Positions 19,302 to 27,645 of a stretch of DNA of 64,000 bases are shown here, piece after piece. Position 1 is the stretch's first letter, and each line of letters begins with the position of its first letter. The notes below the pieces were generated by a model. The model ran no database searches. It was not told where the DNA came from and was given only the letters and a program-made list of their open reading frames with translations. The stretch lies in contig NZ_CP139368.1 of NCBI RefSeq assembly GCF_034120055.1, positions 3,782,001 through 3,846,000 of the forward strand. The letters are read 5' to 3'. The translations under genes and the position numbers were made by a program. The DNA is from Microbacterium rhizosphaerae. Lineage in GTDB: Bacteria > Actinomycetota > Actinomycetes > Actinomycetales > Microbacteriaceae.

Positions 19302-19331
19302 ATGACGGAGATCGCCGCCATCGCGCTGTAA
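19302..19331 (+). CDS. Short leader peptide MTEIAAIAL ahead of the ABC-F gene
   Basis: ATG 19302 after a weak AGGAATGA site opens a nine-codon frame ending TAA at 19331, 139 bases before the ABC-F start. Short leader peptides of this type control inducible antibiotic-resistance genes, including ABC-F genes, by drug-stalled ribosomes. The IAAIA core is loosely like the IxxI-type stall motifs. Coding status rests only on position, start, stop and context. Confidence 0.4.
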   Translation: MTEIAAIAL

Positions 19332-19432
19332 GCGCTGATCGTCGATGTCCCTCGACGTGTCGCGCTCGCAGATTCCCTCTCGCGCGGTCGTCGATCTTCC
19401 TCCCCCGGTGTTCTTCCGGGCCCTTCGAGGTT

Positions 19433-19466
19433 CCTCGGTGTCGCGCGTCCGACACCACGAGGAGGA
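19433..19466 (+). promoter_or_regulatory. Hairpin partly covering the ABC-F ribosome-binding site
   Basis: GGTGTCG (19437-19443) and CGACACC (19450-19456) form a perfect 7-bp stem; flanking CCTC (19433-19436) can pair with GAGG (19459-19462), which is part of the Shine-Dalgarno GAGGAGGA. A second possible pairing is GAGGTCC at 19272-19278 with GGACCTC at 19464-19470 just before the start codon, and GACGTGTCG at 19354-19362 could compete for CGACAC. This is the architecture of a translational attenuator. Confidence 0.55.
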
Positions 19467-19470
19467 CCTC

Positions 19471-21249
19471 ATGCCCACCACACTGTCATCCGTCGTCCTG
19501 GACCGCGTCTCGTTCACGTGGCCGGACGGCACCATCGCCCTCGACGGGATCTCCGGCGCCTTCGGTGCGGGACGAACCGGTCTCGTCGGCCGGAACGGTT
19601 CCGGCAAGTCCACGCTGCTCCGCCTGATCGCGGGGTCGCTCACGCCGTCATCCGGCTCGATCTCAGCGGGCGACGTCGCATATCTTCCGCAGCACCTCAC
19701 GCTGGACGTCGGCCGCCCCGTGTCGGCGCTGCTCGGCATCGAGCCTGTGCTCGCGGCGGTGCGCGCGGTCGAATCCGGAGACGTCGCCCAGGAGCACTTC
19801 GACAGCATCGGCACGGACTGGGACGTCGAGGCGCGCGCGATCGCCGCTCTCGACGAGGCCGGTCTGCCCGGCATGCTCGACCGGCGCGTCGGCGAGCTCT
19901 CCGGCGGTGAGGCGGTGCTGGCGGCGGTGGCCGGCATCCGGCTGCGGAACGCATCCGTCACGCTCCTCGACGAACCGACGAACAACCTCGACCGGATCGC
20001 GCGCGCCCGTCTGTACGATCTGGTGCGCGGGTGGCGCGAGGCGCTCGTCGTGGTCAGTCACGACATCGCGCTGCTCGAGCTGATGGACGACACCGCCGAG
20101 CTCTACGCCGGTGAGCTGTCGGTCTTCGGCGGCCCGTACGCGGAATGGCGCGCCTGGCTGGAGGCTGAGCAGGAGGCGGCGCGACACGCCGAGTCGGACG
20201 CCCGCAAGGACCTCCGCCGCGAGAAGCGCCAGCGTATCGAGGCCGAGTCCAAGCTCGCCACGCGCGCTCAGATGGGCCGCAAGGCGTTCGAGGAGAAGCG
20301 CGTGCCGAAGATCGTCGCGAACGGGCGCCGGATGGCGGCCCAGGTGTCGGCGGGCAAGCTGCGCACCGAGGTACGCGAGAAGGAGGCGGACGCCCGTGCC
20401 GTGCTCGACGCAGCCGAGCGGCGGGTGCGCGACGACGACCGCGTGCACATCGACCTGCCCGATCCGGGTGTTCCGGCGGGAAGGCGCATCGCGACGATCG
20501 GCACGCACATCATCCGCGGACCGGAGCGGGTCGCCCTCATCGGTCCGAACGGCATCGGCAAGACGACGCTGCTGGAGCGCCTCGTCGCCTCGGCCGTTCA
20601 GCATTCAGGAGATCCGGCTGCGGCGGCCCCGGAAACGCCGGGGGATGCAGGGCCGCAGGGCGCGGATCTCCTGAATGCCGAACACCGGCCGCGGGCGAAG
20701 CCCGCAGACCTGGAGCCGGCGAAGCCCGCAGACCTGGAGCGGGCGAGGCCCGCAGACCTGGAGCGGGCGAAGCCCGCAGACCTGGAGCGGGCGAGGCCCG
20801 AACACCTGGGGAATGTGGGTCTCGGCCTCCACGTCGAGCACGTCGGGTACCTGCCGCAGCGCGTGGACGGCCTCGACGATCGGGCGACCGTGCTGCAGAA
20901 CGTGGAAGCGGCGGCGCCGAGCGTGCCGACGGCGGAGATCCGCAACCGGCTGGCCCGGTTCCTGCTGCGCGGCGACACGGTGCACCGCCCGGTCGTGACG
21001 CTGTCGGGAGGCGAGCGGTTCCGCGTCGCCCTGGCACGGCTGCTGCTCGCCGACCCGCCGCCGCAGCTGCTCGTGCTCGACGAGCCGACGAACAACCTCG
21101 ACCTCGACACGGTCGATCAGCTCGTCGACGCGCTGGCCGCCTACCGCGGGGCCGTGCTCGTCGTGAGCCACGACGACGCGTTCCTCGCGCGGCTCGGGCT
21201 CGACGCGACCCTCGAGCTCGATGCGGAGGGAAGCATCACGCAGCGGTGA
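19471..21249 (+). CDS. ABC-F family ATPase with a repeat-expanded insertion in the second ATPase domain
   Basis: 592 residues from ATG 19471 (GGAGGA Shine-Dalgarno; earlier in-frame starts are inside the leader). No membrane segments; two ABC domains: first Walker [10 protein letters not shown], signature LSGGEAV, Walker [11 protein letters not shown]; second Walker [10 protein letters not shown] (about 350), signature LSGGERF, Walker [12 protein letters not shown]. An arginine/lysine-rich linker (about 230-310) is between them. ABC-F proteins act on ribosomes, as translation factors or antibiotic-resistance proteins. Oddity: about 70 residues with five [12 protein letters not shown] repeats sit between Walker A helix and the next strand of domain 2. 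It ends 14 bp inside the convergent TetR gene. Confidence 0.92.
   Translation: MPTTLSSVVLDRVSFTWPDGTIALDGISGAFGAGRTGLVGRNGSGKSTLLRLIAGSLTPSSGSISAGDVAYLPQHLTLDVGRPVSALLGIEPVLAAVRAVESGDVAQEHFDSIGTDWDVEARAIAALDEAGLPGMLDRRVGELSGGEAVLAAVAGIRLRNASVTLLDEPTNNLDRIARARLYDLVRGWREALVVVSHDIALLELMDDTAELYAGELSVFGGPYAEWRAWLEAEQEAARHAESDARKDLRREKRQRIEAESKLATRAQMGRKAFEEKRVPKIVANGRRMAAQVSAGKLRTEVREKEADARAVLDAAERRVRDDDRVHIDLPDPGVPAGRRIATIGTHIIRGPERVALIGPNGIGKTTLLERLVASAVQHSGDPAAAAPETPGDAGPQGADLLNAEHRPRAKPADLEPAKPADLERARPADLERAKPADLERARPEHLGNVGLGLHVEHVGYLPQRVDGLDDRATVLQNVEAAAPSVPTAEIRNRLARFLLRGDTVHRPVVTLSGGERFRVALARLLLADPPPQLLVLDEPTNNLDLDTVDQLVDALAAYRGAVLVVSHDDAFLARLGLDATLELDAEGSITQR
20601..20678. repeat. Palindromic insertion in the ABC-F gene
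   Basis: A perfect 16-bp inverted repeat, GCATTCAGGAGATCCG at 20601-20616 and its complement at 20663-20678, encloses a 46-bp GC-rich loop that contains its own CTGCGGC/GCCGCAG stem. The unit keeps the reading frame and lies directly before the 24-bp repeats, resembling an inserted REP- or MITE-like element. Confidence 0.75.
20692..20811 (+). repeat. 24-bp in-frame tandem repeat, five units, in the ABC-F gene
   Basis: Five consecutive 24-bp units, each near CGGGCGAAGCCCGCAGACCT plus GGAG, encode octads R/P-A-K/R-P-A-D-L-E. Units 1-4 differ by one or two bases and unit 5 is diverged (RARPEHLG). The repeat is a multiple of three so copy-number change would leave the frame intact. Confidence 0.9.
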
Positions 21250-21847
21250 CCGTGCCCGGCTCCGCGCCCACCAGCACCTCGCTCGCCCGCGCGAGCCGGG
21301 CGACGAAGGGCGCGGAGTCGGTCCCACGGGCGAGGGCATGGGCGGCGAGGCCGTCGATCATGCCGAGCAGCTGCCATGCGACGGCATCCGGATCGTCCGT
21401 GGTGAAGACTCCGTCGCGGCATCCGTCCACGATGATCCCGGTCACGAACGCCTGCCACGCGGCCATCTGCTCGTCGATCGCGGCGGACAGGGCGGGATTG
21501 CGCCGCCCGTGCGCCCACGCCTCCACCCACACGAGGGTGACGTCGTCGCGGCCGTCGCCGAGGATCGTCGAGAACAGGCGCGCGAGCCGCTGGCCCGGCG
21601 TCCCGGCCACGACCGTCCGCACCTCGGCGAGCTCCTCGCCCACGACGTCGGCGAACACCTCCGCGACGAGCGCGTCCATGCTGGGCCGGTAGTGCGCCAC
21701 GAGCGCCGGCGTCACACCCGCCCGCTCGGCGACCGAGCGCAGCGTCAGGGCAGCCAGCCCCTGCTCGTGCGCAAGCGCCACGGCGGCCCGCTGGATCTCG
21801 GCCGCCCGCGCCTCGGGGCTCTTGCGGGTGCGCTGGGGTGTTGACAT
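21236..21847 (-). CDS. TetR/AcrR-family regulator (BetI-like)
   Basis: 203 residues. N-terminal HTH: '[21 protein letters not shown]' about residues 34-54, then a long helical effector domain with '[14 protein letters not shown]' typical of the BetI-like subgroup. It is divergent from the agmatine deiminase gene; a 20-bp inverted repeat lies between them. It probably represses itself and the deiminase/amidase pair in the absence of an amine ligand (inference). Its 3' end overlaps the ABC-F 3' end by 14 bp, tail to tail. Confidence 0.9.
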   Translation of the reverse strand: MSTPQRTRKSPEARAAEIQRAAVALAHEQGLAALTLRSVAERAGVTPALVAHYRPSMDALVAEVFADVVGEELAEVRTVVAGTPGQRLARLFSTILGDGRDDVTLVWVEAWAHGRRNPALSAAIDEQMAAWQAFVTGIIVDGCRDGVFTTDDPDAVAWQLLGMIDGLAAHALARGTDSAPFVARLARASEVLVGAEPGTVTAA

Positions 21848-21874
21848 CGTGAACGCCAGTGTAGGAAACTCTGG

Positions 21875-21894
21875 TATTGATCGCTAGATCAATA
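21875..21894. promoter_or_regulatory. Probable TetR operator between regulator and agmatine deiminase
   Basis: TATTGATC-N4-GATCAATA, a perfect 8-bp inverted repeat in an otherwise GC-rich region, centred in the 98-bp divergent spacer. Size and symmetry fit a TetR dimer site and it would overlap both promoters. Confidence 0.8.
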
Positions 21895-21945
21895 ATGGAC
21901 CGCCGGATGCACACCGGCTGACAGCCGATTGCCGAAGGGGGCAGC

Positions 21946-22983
21946 ATGGCCTGGAGGATGCCGCACGAGGGTGCGCCGCACGATCGCACGTGGATGGCCT
22001 TCCCGGCCCAGGGACAGACCCTCGGCGACGACCCCGCCGAACAGGAGCGCTGCTACGAGGCGTGGAGCGCCGTCGCCAACGCGATCATCGACTTCGAGCC
22101 GGTGACTATGGTCGTCGACCCGGCCGAGGTCACCCGCGCCCGACGCATGCTGAGCGGCGAGATCGAGATCGTCGAGGCTCCGGTCGACGAGTTCTGGATG
22201 CGAGACCACGGCCCCACCTTCGTCGTCGATGACGAGACCGGCGCCCTGGGCGCCGTCGACTGGGTCTTCAACGGCTGGGGCGACCGCGGCTGGTCCGACT
22301 TCGAGAAGTCGGCGGAGCACGCCCGGCTCATCTCGGGGATCGTCGGCTCCGAGCTCGTCAGCTCGATGCTCGTCAACGAGGGGGGCGGCATCCACGTCGA
22401 CGGCGAGGGCACCATCCTCCTCACCGAGACGGTGCAGCTCGACAAGCGCCGCAACCCCTACGCCGACAAGGCGCGGGTGGAGGCGGAGTTCGCCCGCACC
22501 CTCGGCACGACGAAGGCCATCTGGCTGCCTCGCGGCCTGACCCGCGACTACGACGACTTCGGCACGAACGGGCACGTCGACATCGTGGCGGCCTTCGGCC
22601 GCCCGGGCACGGTCATGCTGCACCGGCAGCAGAACCCCGAGCATCCCGACTTCGAGGTCTCGAAGGCTCTCAAGGCGTTCCTGACGGGGCAGACGGATGC
22701 CGCGGGCCGGACGATCGAGATCATCGATCTCCCGGCCCCGGCGACGATCCGTGATGCGGAGGGGTTCGTGGACTACTCCTACGTGAACCACCTCGTCGTC
22801 AACGGGGGCGTCATCGCGTGCGGCTTCGGCGACGAGCGGGGGGATGCGCAGGCCCGCGAGATCCTCGAGGCCGCCTACCCCGGCGATCGCCGCGCCGTGA
22901 CGATCGACGCCCGGCCCATCTTCGCCGGAGGCGGCGGCATCCACTGCATCACGCAGCAGCAGCCGGCCGTGAAGGGGTCCTGA
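21946..22983 (+). CDS. aguA: Agmatine deiminase (peptidyl-arginine deiminase family)
   Basis: 345 residues. Conserved features: WMRDHGPTFVV with Asp87, VNEGGGIHVDGEGTILLTE, GHVDI (His about 205), and the C-terminal catalytic Cys334 in GGGGIHCITQQQP. These define agmatine deiminase, which converts agmatine to N-carbamoylputrescine and ammonia in the cytoplasm. Length is usual (about 350). One base separates its stop from the amidase start, so they are co-translated. The next enzyme normally required is a nitrilase-type amidohydrolase; here an amidase-signature protein follows. Confidence 0.92.
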   Translation: MAWRMPHEGAPHDRTWMAFPAQGQTLGDDPAEQERCYEAWSAVANAIIDFEPVTMVVDPAEVTRARRMLSGEIEIVEAPVDEFWMRDHGPTFVVDDETGALGAVDWVFNGWGDRGWSDFEKSAEHARLISGIVGSELVSSMLVNEGGGIHVDGEGTILLTETVQLDKRRNPYADKARVEAEFARTLGTTKAIWLPRGLTRDYDDFGTNGHVDIVAAFGRPGTVMLHRQQNPEHPDFEVSKALKAFLTGQTDAAGRTIEIIDLPAPATIRDAEGFVDYSYVNHLVVNGGVIACGFGDERGDAQAREILEAAYPGDRRAVTIDARPIFAGGGGIHCITQQQPAVKGS

Positions 22984-22984
22984 C

Positions 22985-24697
22985 GTGTTCGATGTCGTGG
23001 AAGCATCCATCGCCGATCTGCGCGCGGCGCTCGAGTCCGGACAGGCGACGAGCGTCGACCTCGTGCACGCGTACCTCGCGCGCATCAACGCCTATGACCC
23101 TCCCGGCACGAAGACCGCGCTGAACTCGGTCGTCGTGCGCAATCCCGAGGCGCTGGTGGACGCCGAGCATTCCGATGCCCGTCGCGCGCGCGGTGAGACG
23201 CTCGGGCCGCTGGACGGCATCCCGTACACGGCGAAGGACAGCTATCTCGTGCGCGGGCTGACCGCGGCGTCGGGATCGCCCGCCTTCGCACAGCTCGTCG
23301 CGCAGCGCGACGCGTTCACGATCGAGCGGCTGCGGGCCGGCGGCGCCATCTGCCTGGGCCTGACGAACATGCCGCCGATGGCGAACGGCGGGATGCAGCG
23401 CGGCGTCTACGGCCGCGCCGAGAGCCCGTACAGCGCATCCTGGCTCACGAGCGCCTTCGGCAGCGGGTCGTCCAACGGATCGGGGACGGCGACCGCGGCC
23501 AGCTTCGCGGCCTTCGGCCTCGGCGAGGAGACGTGGTCGAGCGGGCGGGCGCCCGCATCCTGCAACGCGCTCGTCGCCTACTGCCCGAGCCGCGGCGTCA
23601 TCTCGGTGCGCGGGAACTGGCCGCTCGTCCCGACGCAGGACGTCGTCGTGCCGCACGCGCGGACGACGGCAGACCTCCTCGAGATCCTCGACGTCGTGGT
23701 GGCCGATGACGACCAGACGCGCGGCGACTTCTGGCGTGTGCAGTCGTGGGTCGCGCTGCCCGCCGCGTCGGCGGTGCGACCGGAGTCGTATCGAGCCCTC
23801 TCCCCCGCGAGCGCGGATGCGGCCCGCCGGCGGCTGCGCGGCACCCGCTTCGGCGTGCCGCGCATGTACATCAACGCCGACCCGGATGCCGGCACCGGCG
23901 TCGGCATCGGGGGCTCGACCGGGCAGCGTATCGAGACGCGTGCATCGGTCATGGAGCTGTGGCGCGCCGCCCGCGCGGACCTCGAGGCGGCGGGCGCCGA
24001 GGTCGTGGAGGTCGACTTCCCCGCCGTCACGAACTACGAGGGCGACCGCGCCGGAGCGCCGACGATCGCCACACGCGGGCTCGTGCCCCCCGATTTCCTG
24101 CACAGCGAGGTCGTCGAGCTGTGCGCCTGGAGCTGGAACGACTTCCTCGACGCCAACGGCGATCCCGCGCTCCACAGCCTCGCGCAGGTCGACGGCGCCC
24201 GGATCTTCCCCGCGCCGCCCGGTGCGCTGCCCGACCGCTACACCGGCTTCGACGACGACATCAACGAGCTGCCGGATCTGTTCCGCACGCATCCGATCAC
24301 CGATCTGACGACGATCCCGCACATGGCGGAGGGACTGCGCGGCCTCGAGCAGACACGGCGCATCGATTTCGAGGAGTGGATGGATGCACTCGGTCTGGAC
24401 GCCATCGTCTACCCGGCGATGGCCGACGTCGGCCCGGCGGACATGGACGTGAACCCGGCATCCGCCGATCTCGGCTGGCGCAACGGCGTGTGGGTCGCCA
24501 ACGGCAACATCGTGCCGCGACATCTCGGCATCCCGTCCGTCACCGTGCCGATGGGCACGATGACGGATATCGGGATGCCGGTGGGCCTCACGATCTCGGG
24601 CCGTGCCTACGACGACACGGCCCTGCTGGAGCTCGCGGCGGCGTTCGAGGCGACGGGTTCCCGACGCACCGAGCCGCCGAGAACCCCGCGCCTCTAG
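22985..24697 (+). CDS. Amidase-signature family amidase paired with agmatine deiminase
   Basis: 570 residues from GTG 22985, one base after the deiminase stop. Amidase-signature fold: catalytic Lys84 (GIPYTAKDS), cis-Ser region GSGSSNGSGTATAASFAAFGLG (about 159-180) and nucleophile Ser near 186 in EETWSSGRAPAS, where the usual DTGGSIR is altered. Members hydrolyse amides or carbamoyl-amides. By context it could act on N-carbamoylputrescine or a related amine conjugate. It is not the canonical AguB, which has a nitrilase fold. Longer than typical amidases (450-500) by about 80 residues. Confidence 0.88.
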   Translation: MFDVVEASIADLRAALESGQATSVDLVHAYLARINAYDPPGTKTALNSVVVRNPEALVDAEHSDARRARGETLGPLDGIPYTAKDSYLVRGLTAASGSPAFAQLVAQRDAFTIERLRAGGAICLGLTNMPPMANGGMQRGVYGRAESPYSASWLTSAFGSGSSNGSGTATAASFAAFGLGEETWSSGRAPASCNALVAYCPSRGVISVRGNWPLVPTQDVVVPHARTTADLLEILDVVVADDDQTRGDFWRVQSWVALPAASAVRPESYRALSPASADAARRRLRGTRFGVPRMYINADPDAGTGVGIGGSTGQRIETRASVMELWRAARADLEAAGAEVVEVDFPAVTNYEGDRAGAPTIATRGLVPPDFLHSEVVELCAWSWNDFLDANGDPALHSLAQVDGARIFPAPPGALPDRYTGFDDDINELPDLFRTHPITDLTTIPHMAEGLRGLEQTRRIDFEEWMDALGLDAIVYPAMADVGPADMDVNPASADLGWRNGVWVANGNIVPRHLGIPSVTVPMGTMTDIGMPVGLTISGRAYDDTALLELAAAFEATGSRRTEPPRTPRL

Positions 24698-24779
24698 CTC
24701 GCCCCACGCCCGGGCCGTGTTCGAGATGTGTAAAGCATCCGGAGTTCACATCCCGTCCTGAACCGCGCGCTGGTGGAAT

Positions 24780-25469
24780 GTGATCGTGGATGCGCGGCGC
24801 GGCCTCGTCATGCTCGTCGAGGACGAGCCGGCGATCGCCGACGTCCAGCGCCGGTACTTCGCCGACGCGGGGTACGGCGTGCACGTCGAGCGCGAGGGGA
24901 CCGCGGCGCTCCGCCGCATCCGGGAGCTCCGACCCGTCGCGATCGTGCTCGACATCGGCATCCCGGGCATGGACGGCCTCACGCTGTGCCGCATGCTCCG
25001 CTCGGAGGGCGACTGGACCCCGATCGTCTTCGTGACCGCCCGCGACGACGAGGTCGACCGCATCCTCGGCATCGAGCTCGGCGGCGACGACTACCTCACG
25101 AAGCCCTTCTCGCCGCGGGAGCTCGTCGCCCGCGTCGGCGGCGTGCTGCGGCGCACTGAGCGCCGCAGCGATGCGCCGCCCCTGCGCGTCGGCGACGTCG
25201 CGCTCGACGAGCAGCGGCACACCGTCGAGGTCGCGGGAGCACCCGTCGACCTCACCGCCACCGAGTTCGCCCTGCTCGCACACCTCATGCGGGAGCCCGC
25301 CCGGGTGTTCTCGCGCGAGCACCTGCTCTCGGCGGTCTGGGGCACGGCCGCCTACGCGGGCACGCGGACGGTCGACGTGCACGTCGCGCAGGTGCGCGCC
25401 AAGCTCGGACGGATGGATGCGATCCGCACCGTCCGCGGCGTCGGCTACGGGATGGGCGACTCCCGGTGA
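24780..25469 (+). CDS. OmpR/PhoB-type response regulator
   Basis: About 229 residues from GTG 24780 (GTG 24786 is equally possible). Receiver domain with acidic pair VEDE, phospho-acceptor Asp58 in LDIGIPGMDG and Lys in YLTKPFSP; C-terminal winged helix with 'DLTATEFALLAHLMREPARVFSREHLLSAVWG' and 'RTVDVHVAQVRAKLG'. It overlaps the following kinase by four bases, so the two form a two-component system. Target genes unknown; nearby DUF1003 and PspC genes are membrane-stress-like but on their own units. Confidence 0.93.
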   Translation: MIVDARRGLVMLVEDEPAIADVQRRYFADAGYGVHVEREGTAALRRIRELRPVAIVLDIGIPGMDGLTLCRMLRSEGDWTPIVFVTARDDEVDRILGIELGGDDYLTKPFSPRELVARVGGVLRRTERRSDAPPLRVGDVALDEQRHTVEVAGAPVDLTATEFALLAHLMREPARVFSREHLLSAVWGTAAYAGTRTVDVHVAQVRAKLGRMDAIRTVRGVGYGMGDSR

Positions 25470-26842
25470 GGCGGTGGCTGCGCACGCTCGGCGGTCGCAC
25501 GATGCTGGCGACGACCCTCGTGGCCGTGGTCGCGGTGCTCGTGACGGCCGCCGCATCCCTGCCGCTGGTATCGCTCGCGGTCGACCTGCAGGTGCGCCGC
25601 CAGCTCACGACGCAGGCGCTGACGCTCGCGGCCGCCACCCCGGGGGTGCGGGACCGGGCGGTGGCGGCCAGCGGCCACGGGGGCGCGCGGCTCGCGGTCG
25701 TCTCGGCGGACGGCACGGCCCGCGGCTCTGCCGCCGCGCTGGTCACTCCCCGGGTGCGCACCGCCATCGACAAGCGGTCGGACGTCTCGACCACCGTCGA
25801 CGTCGGCGGGCGGACCTTCGTGCTCGTGGCGCGGACACTCGACGGCGGCGGGGCGCTCATCGCCGCCCAGCGCGTCGACGACGTGCAGCGCACGAGCCAG
25901 GCGATCGTGCTCTCGGTGCTCGCGGCGCTTCTCATCGGCCTCGTGATCGCGATCGGCGCCGGCGCGCTCCTCGCTCGGGCCACCGTGCGGCCGCTGAAGG
26001 CGACGGCCGCCCTCGCGCGACGGATCGCCGCGGGCGAGCGCGGCCTGGAGGTCCCCCAGCAGTCCGTCGCCGAGGTCGACGACATCGCGTCGGCGCTGAC
26101 CACTCTCGACCGCGCCCTCGCCGTCAGCGAAGACCGGCAACGGGAGTTCCTCCTCTCCGTCTCGCACGAGCTGCGCACCCCCCTGACGGCGGTGCGCGGG
26201 TACGCCGAGGCGCTGGCGGACGGACTCATCTCCCCCGACGAAGCCGCCGAGGTGGGAACGACGCTCGTCGCCGAGACGGTGCGGCTGGACAGGTTCGTCA
26301 GCGACCTCCTCGAACTCGCCCGGCTGGATGCCGACGACTTCACCCTGTCGTTCTCCGACGTGGACGCGGGCGTTCTCGTGGCGGATGCCGCGCGCGCGTG
26401 GTCGGGTCGCGCGAGAGCGCTGCAGGTCGAGCTCGTGACCGGGCCGGTGCGGCCGGAGCCCCTGCGCACCGACCCGATGCGCGCCAGGCAGCTGCTCGAC
26501 GGGCTCATCGAGAACGCGCTGCGCGCTGTGCCGCCAGGCGGGCACGTGATCGTCGCGCAGCCGGACGCGCGCAGCATCGAGGTCCGCGACGACGGCCCGG
26601 GCCTGGATGCCGACGACCTGGCGCACGTGTTCGACCGCGGCGTGATCCACGGACGCTACCGCGATGCGCGCCCGGTGGGCACCGGCCTCGGACTGTCCAT
26701 CGCCGCGCGCCTGGCCGCGCGCCTCGGGGCGGCGCTCACGGCCGGGAGCGCCCCGGAGGGCGGGGCGTCGTTCCGCGTGACATTCCCCTCGTCAGGACAT
26801 CAGGATGCGCGGCCCGCGGGCCCCGTGGCATCCTTTCCCTGA
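25466..26842 (+). CDS. Sensor histidine kinase
   Basis: 458 residues. Transmembrane segments at about 12-40 and 145-172 flank a small extracytoplasmic domain of about 105 residues. HAMP, then H-box VSHELRTPL with His234, N-box LIENALRAVPPGG, G1 DDGPGLD and G2 GTGLGLS. A complete kinase for the adjacent response regulator (GTGA overlap). The last 43 bp overlap the end of the convergent DUF1003 gene. Signal unknown. Confidence 0.93.
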   Translation: MRRWLRTLGGRTMLATTLVAVVAVLVTAAASLPLVSLAVDLQVRRQLTTQALTLAAATPGVRDRAVAASGHGGARLAVVSADGTARGSAAALVTPRVRTAIDKRSDVSTTVDVGGRTFVLVARTLDGGGALIAAQRVDDVQRTSQAIVLSVLAALLIGLVIAIGAGALLARATVRPLKATAALARRIAAGERGLEVPQQSVAEVDDIASALTTLDRALAVSEDRQREFLLSVSHELRTPLTAVRGYAEALADGLISPDEAAEVGTTLVAETVRLDRFVSDLLELARLDADDFTLSFSDVDAGVLVADAARAWSGRARALQVELVTGPVRPEPLRTDPMRARQLLDGLIENALRAVPPGGHVIVAQPDARSIEVRDDGPGLDADDLAHVFDRGVIHGRYRDARPVGTGLGLSIAARLAARLGAALTAGSAPEGGASFRVTFPSSGHQDARPAGPVASFP

Positions 26843-27336
26843 TCCGCGGGCGGCGCGACGACGTGCGCGTGGATCTGCGTCGTGAGGTCGCGGATCTGCT
26901 CGGACAGGTCGCGGATCGTCCGGGTCAGCTCGGTGTTCTCGACGAGGAGAGTCTCCTGGTCGGTGTAGTCGCGGTCGGCCTTCGCCTGCTGGAACGCGGC
27001 CTGCCGATTCTGCCCGATCATCACGAACGTCGACAGGAAGATCGCCTCGAGCGACACGATGAGCGTCAGCGTCGGCCACGGGCTCCTCTCGATCCACAGC
27101 ATCCAGACCGCGAACACCACGATGTGGAGATAGACGAACGCCATCGAGCCCGCGAAGGCGGTGATCCCGTCGGCGATACGCAGCTGGACGCTCGCTGCGC
27201 GTCGCTCGGCCTGGGCCAGCACGGCGGGGTGCAGCCGCGCGGGATCGACATTCTTCAGAAGGCGCGACGGCCGCAGGTACGGACCGCGCGGAGCCTTGGT
27301 CGCCGGCTTCGCAGGGGGTGCCGTGGTGGTGCTCAT
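26800..27336 (-). CDS. DUF1003 membrane protein
   Basis: 178 residues from ATG 27336. Two membrane helices (about 62-82 and 90-112) linked by 'WIERSPWPTL', preceded by 'ADGITAFAGSMAFVYLHIVVFAVW', the DUF1003 hallmark, and a C-terminal coiled coil (about 118-160, VENTELTRTIRDLSEQIRDL-like). Function of the family is unknown; members are common next to membrane-stress genes. Confidence 0.88.
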   Translation of the reverse strand: MSTTTAPPAKPATKAPRGPYLRPSRLLKNVDPARLHPAVLAQAERRAASVQLRIADGITAFAGSMAFVYLHIVVFAVWMLWIERSPWPTLTLIVSLEAIFLSTFVMIGQNRQAAFQQAKADRDYTDQETLLVENTELTRTIRDLSEQIRDLTTQIHAHVVAPPADQGKDATGPAGRAS

Positions 27337-27417
27337 GTCGTCCTCCGCCCGGCAGGCGCGTCCTGCCACGGTGGGAGGGTACTTCCGGCGGGCCCGCCCG
27401 CGCGAGAGGATGTCGCC

Positions 27418-27600
27418 ATGAGCACCCTCGTGAGACCGCGCAGCGGACGGTTGATCGCCGGTGTGTGCCTGGGCATCGCACGCCGGTTCGACGTCGACCC
27501 GCAGCCGGTGCGCATCCTCACCGTCCTCGGGCTGCTGTTCTTCGGCCTGTCGTTCTGGATCTACCTCTGGCTCTGGATCCTCATGCCCGCCGAGAGATGA
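27418..27600 (+). CDS. PspC-domain small membrane protein
   Basis: 60 residues: 'LVRPRSGRLIAGVCLGIARRFDVDPQPVRIL' followed by one strongly hydrophobic helix (LLFFGLSFWIYLWLWIL) and a short MPAER tail. This is a minimal PspC domain, normally involved in phage-shock/envelope stress. Divergent from DUF1003 with an 81-bp spacer. Confidence 0.9.
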   Translation: MSTLVRPRSGRLIAGVCLGIARRFDVDPQPVRILTVLGLLFFGLSFWIYLWLWILMPAER

Positions 27601-27645
27601 GGCTCGCCCGGACCCGATGTCGGGGGTCCGGGTAAGGATGGTGGG

